Shown here piece by piece: positions 15,126-17,487 of a DNA stretch of 17,487 nucleotides; the first letter of the stretch is position 1; the number at the start of each line of letters is the position of its first letter. This DNA comes from CBDUQP01 sp965369385 (GTDB lineage: Bacteria; Planctomycetota; Phycisphaerae; SM23-33): the NCBI GenBank assembly GCA_965369385.1, contig CBDUQP010000078.1, forward strand, positions 1 to 17,487, written 5' to 3'. The translations under genes were made by a program, and so were the position numbers. Under the pieces are notes generated by a model that saw only the letters and a list, made by a program, of their open reading frames with translations, ran no database searches and was not told where the DNA came from.

Positions 15126-16436
15126 TTAGTACATCAGCTCTCGAAGGATTTTTGGCAGGTCTGTTACGCTTACGTCGTCTTCGCATTGGAGGTTGCATGT
15201 GCTACCCAGCACGCAGGCGGATTCCGTGGGCGCGTCGGCGCGTCCCTTGCTGGCCCGCACAAGGCTCTCGTCATATGCAATCTTGCCCGGCTCTGCGCCG
15301 GCGAACAATTCGCAAGGATCGTAACCACACTTCTCGGAATTGGGCGAATGGCTCGAATTGCACAAATCGCCAGTCTCATACGCCATCGCGGGCGGCGTCT
15401 GGCCATCCGCCCACCACCTATAGGCGAACCATGCGTCCCTGGCCGCGATTATCACGTATTCGCCCGCCCTGTCACGCCCCAGGCCCTCGCAGAAGACTTC
15501 TTCACGCGGCAAGACCGCATCCACGCCATCAAGCCCGGCAAGCACTGCTGTGGCTTCGCAAGCGGATTCGTCATCCGCGCAATACAGGTGTGCAAACTGG
15601 TGATCCACCATGGCAAACGCCCGCGAACCGGCAGTGTCCAGCACGTCACCCGCATCGGTCTTCACAGTTTTCAATAGTCCCGCAGCCGCCAGCGCAGCGT
15701 TAGGCGCTACGGCGCGCGTCACGTCAACGTAACCGCCACTACTAACGATCACCACCTCGCCACCGCTTTCGGCCACGCATTCGGCAATACGCATGGCATA
15801 GGCGTCAACGGTGCGAAGTGCGTCGATGACAACGGGCGAGCCCGTGCCGCCCCGAACGATCTCCGTTCCAACCCCCGGAAGGTAGACCCACTGCAGATCG
15901 GGATTATGCTTCCGCCATATCTCCCGCGCCGCCTGCGATATCCAATCTCCCGCGCCGAACGAAGCGGTCGGCCCATGGAAAGATGACACATCAAACTGGC
16001 CGAACTCTGCCGTGAGTGAGTCATACAGCCCGCGCGGCTGAGCCGACACCCCGCCACAGCGGCAGGAATACGTGGACGCCCCCAGCACAACATCCGCCCC
16101 GCCGGCCAGCGGATTGGACCAGAACACGAGTGATACCTTCGGTGCGGGCGTCAGCTTCCGCGAATGCCAAAACCGCTTCTTGCTCAGCAGCGTATTGCTG
16201 CGTTCGGCGAAGCTCATCGCCCCGCTCTGGCGACGATAAACACCCCCGGCGACGATACCATGCAGTCCCGGCTCGCATCCGGTAGTCATCGATGCGTGCA
16301 AGCTGGCTTGAACAGCAGGCAGCGTCGACGTCATCGGGCGCAGCGGGGAACTCAAAGAGTCAATCCACAGGCCCTCGGCGCCCGCAAGCAGTCCAAGGCT
16401 CAGTCCGGATATGTCAATAACGCATATTCTTTTCAT
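15126..16436 (-). CDS. Alkaline-phosphatase-superfamily protein, probably with lost metal ligands
   Basis: 436 aa from the ATG at 16436, where 'MKRICVIDISGLS' gives the typical first strand with Asp8; the frame to 16481 is rejected because it runs into the REP repeat. 'TLPAVQASLHASMTTG...LHGIVAGG' (about 38-65) is the family block that carries the nucleophile region, and 'FAMVDHQFAHLYCAD' is the late His block of the nucleotide pyrophosphatase/phosphodiesterase branch. Yet the central ligand blocks differ: 'YLPGVGTEIVRGG' where relatives have a LPH-x-D type motif, and 'VIVSSGGYVDV' where relatives have SEYG or SDHG. This suggests a weak or dead enzyme, or a different substrate. Cys-rich C terminus ('CNSSHSPNSEKCGYDPCE'). 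No signal peptide, so cytosolic. Confidence 0.75.
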   Translation of the reverse strand: MKRICVIDISGLSLGLLAGAEGLWIDSLSSPLRPMTSTLPAVQASLHASMTTGCEPGLHGIVAGGVYRRQSGAMSFAERSNTLLSKKRFWHSRKLTPAPKVSLVFWSNPLAGGADVVLGASTYSCRCGGVSAQPRGLYDSLTAEFGQFDVSSFHGPTASFGAGDWISQAAREIWRKHNPDLQWVYLPGVGTEIVRGGTGSPVVIDALRTVDAYAMRIAECVAESGGEVVIVSSGGYVDVTRAVAPNAALAAAGLLKTVKTDAGDVLDTAGSRAFAMVDHQFAHLYCADDESACEATAVLAGLDGVDAVLPREEVFCEGLGRDRAGEYVIIAARDAWFAYRWWADGQTPPAMAYETGDLCNSSHSPNSEKCGYDPCELFAGAEPGKIAYDESLVRASKGRADAPTESACVLGSTCNLQCEDDVSVTDLPKILRELMY

Positions 16437-16462
16437 ATTGGCACTCTTGCTACGTGCGCATA

Positions 16463-16524
16463 AAATGGGGACGCTACCCATTAAAAACCATCAGAAACCA
16501 TTTAATAGGGAAGCGTCCCCATTT
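16463..16524. repeat. REP-like hairpin of a second sequence type
   Basis: Left arm AAATGGGGACGCTACCC with ATTAAA, right arm TTTAATAGGG with AAGCGTCCCCATTT; 24-bp arms with few mismatches around a 15-bp centre. It differs in sequence from the AGGGACGGTGCC type but has the same architecture. It lies 27 bp upstream of the phosphatase-like gene start, in the divergent promoter region. Confidence 0.75.
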
Positions 16525-16551
16525 AAATGGCAACCAAAATTAACGGTCCTG

Positions 16552-16603
16552 CTCTGTACAACTCTGTACAAGCAGCTCGGCCACGATCTATCATATACGT
16601 ATA
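16552..16603 (+). promoter_or_regulatory. Candidate promoter with 10-bp tandem repeat and palindrome
   Basis: CTCTGTACAA occurs twice in perfect tandem (16552-16571), and TATACGTATA (16594-16603) is a 10-bp palindrome. TGTACA (16565-16570), an 18-bp spacer and TATCAT (16589-16594) could be the -35/-10 for the downstream secreted protein. The start ATG at 16618 has GAGG nearby. Confidence 0.35.
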
Positions 16604-16617
16604 CGAGGCTTCACGCG

Positions 16618-17388
16618 ATGACAAACATCACACACCTACTCATTCGCTTTGCACGCAAACGCCTGCTGTCGGCCGGTATAATGCTCTGTGCGCTGGCGTC
16701 GATAACGGTTTGCGTCGCCACCGCCCCAACAGCAGGCGCATCAGACAAAGATTCGCCAAGAACGCCCGCCCCTGCCACCGACAATCTGGACTACTGGCTC
16801 TCAAGATCCAAATCCGTCGCAAGCCAGCCAGCCTCGCCTGCCAAAATCGCCCAGCCCCAGACCGACACCCGGCAAACCTTCATCGCGCCCGATGGTTGCC
16901 TGCCGGGCGTCGTTGAAATGTCCGACGGGCAGCTTCACACCGGGTGGCTTGGAACTACGCCGGGTAAACCGTGGATACTGTGGGTCCCGGCAGAGAAACG
17001 CTGGCGACGTATCCCCTTGGCTGCGGTGCTGCGAATAAGGGCGGTTGTGCTGGAAGAAAAAATGGCACTCAAGTGGCGTTGGAAGGGCATGGGCCAGGCC
17101 GAACGCACCTACAGCGGAAAAAAATTCCCCACCAGAAGGACCATGTGGGAGTTCACGCTGGCCGACGGAGCCGCAATCACCGGCGAAATCAAGGGCCAAC
17201 CGCTCTGGATCCACACACGGCAAGGCAGAATCGGGCCACTGGTGCTGCACGAACGAAGCAAGGGCGAGCCCGGCGAGTCGCTGGCCGACCTGATCTACGT
17301 CAAGCAGGCAATAGTCTCGCGACGCCTGTATGACAGTGTACGAGAATTCTTTCTGGCAAGAAAGAATTCTCGTACACAGAGCAGGTGA
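16618..17388 (+). CDS. Secreted protein of unknown function
   Basis: 256 aa; ATG at 16618 with GAGG 9 nt upstream. The open frame extends back to 16411 through the REP repeat, which I reject. N-terminal signal peptide: basic 'RFARKRL' then 'LSAGIMLCALASITVCVATA', cleavage near residue 40 ('AGAS'). A Pro/Ala/Ser-rich low-complexity linker (about 40-80) leads to a compact domain of about 150 aa: 'PGVVEMSDGQLHTGWLG', 'PWILWVPAEKRWRRIPLAAV', 'EKMALKWRWKGMGQAER', 'WEFTLADGAAITGEIKGQPLW'. It is rich in Trp and short beta strands, reminiscent of an Sm/SH3-like barrel, but I cannot name a family. The last 17 codons ('DSVREFFLARKNSRTQSR') overlap a 19-bp perfect hairpin (17336-17377). Confidence 0.75.
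   Translation: MTNITHLLIRFARKRLLSAGIMLCALASITVCVATAPTAGASDKDSPRTPAPATDNLDYWLSRSKSVASQPASPAKIAQPQTDTRQTFIAPDGCLPGVVEMSDGQLHTGWLGTTPGKPWILWVPAEKRWRRIPLAAVLRIRAVVLEEKMALKWRWKGMGQAERTYSGKKFPTRRTMWEFTLADGAAITGEIKGQPLWIHTRQGRIGPLVLHERSKGEPGESLADLIYVKQAIVSRRLYDSVREFFLARKNSRTQSR
17336..17377. terminator. 19-bp perfect inverted repeat spanning the end of a coding region
   Basis: GTGTACGAGAATTCTTTCT, loop GGCA, then the exact reverse complement. It lies wholly within the last codons of the secreted-protein gene, ending 11 bp before the stop. It could be an attenuating or stabilising 3' hairpin, or a small palindromic insertion that supplied the C terminus. Confidence 0.6.
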
Positions 17389-17390
17389 GC

Positions 17391-17475
17391 CCCGATGTGC
17401 ATCGGGATCTTCGACGCCGGACGCTGGCAGGTGAAACGGCAAAGACGTGATCCGTCGCCTGGACTCGAAGTCCAG
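17391..17475. repeat. Short hairpins after the secreted-protein gene
   Basis: CCCGAT-GTGC-ATCGGG (17391-17406) starts 3 bp past the stop codon and may help end the transcript. CTGGACT-CGA-AGTCCAG (17459-17475) follows near the window edge. Both have short loops, like the hairpins at 6054-6152 and 9281-9633. Confidence 0.5.
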
Positions 17476-17487
17476 AAAGTCGGCTCA

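Noticed and set aside
17391..17487. tRNA or structured RNA gene at the window end
   Set aside because: Only two isolated hairpins are seen; no cloverleaf, anticodon arm or CCA-type acceptor pairing can be built.

Overview
The window looks like a chromosomal segment of a Planctomycetota bacterium, probably near Phycisphaerae. The support is a secreted protein ending in a PEP-CTERM sorting signal (VPEP, hydrophobic stretch, RKRR), an AsmA-like envelope protein, a UvrC-like protein of unusual build, and hairpin-rich intergenic DNA. This placement is inference: there is no rRNA or other decisive marker. Nearly all genes lie on the minus strand; only the last gene (16618-17388) is on the plus strand. 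No tRNA, rRNA or CRISPR array is visible.

Region 1 (125-5506) is a minus-strand operon read as fabZ, then a truncated UvrC-like Fe-S/UVR protein with a degraded GIY-YIG nuclease domain, then a 1229-residue AsmA-like protein. Spacings are 19 bp and a 1-nt TAATG overlap, so the three are probably coexpressed. FabZ and AsmA-like proteins point to envelope lipids; the UvrC-like protein is the odd partner.

Region 2 (about 5.5-8.6 kb) is an accessory patch. A repeat with arms AGGGACGGTGCCTTATTT, of the REP/small MITE type, occurs at four places with the left arm always in the same direction. These copies surround an orphan 511-residue membrane protein of unknown function and a decapitated metallophosphoesterase whose homology begins exactly at a repeat boundary. 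A run of four short hairpins lies at 6054-6152.

Region 3 (8.6-15 kb) is a nickel homeostasis locus. nikR encodes the nickel-responsive repressor with all four nickel ligands. Further on, nikK-nikM-nikL-nikQ-nikO encode a complete ECF-type nickel importer: DUF4198 periplasmic protein, S-component, accessory membrane protein, T-component and ATPase, coupled by 3- to 5-bp gaps and ATGA overlaps. A strong candidate promoter upstream of nikK carries repeated GTAATA(C) boxes that could be the NikR operator. A 163-bp MITE-like element with 17-bp terminal inverted repeats lies inside the predicted nikR leader; its right 53 bp are repeated exactly at the very start of the window. A PEP-CTERM gene and hairpin- and repeat-rich intergenic DNA separate nikR from the transporter operon.

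Region 4 (15.1-17.5 kb) holds a divergent pair: an alkaline-phosphatase-superfamily protein that seems to have lost metal ligands, and a secreted protein of unknown function whose last codons are built from a 19-bp perfect hairpin. A second type of REP repeat sits between them.

The best candidates for something new are the nuclease-dead UvrC-like protein in a lipid/envelope operon, the orphan membrane protein inside the repeat-bounded patch, the MITE in the nikR leader, the repeated operator-like boxes in front of nikK, and the coding hairpin at the end of the last gene.
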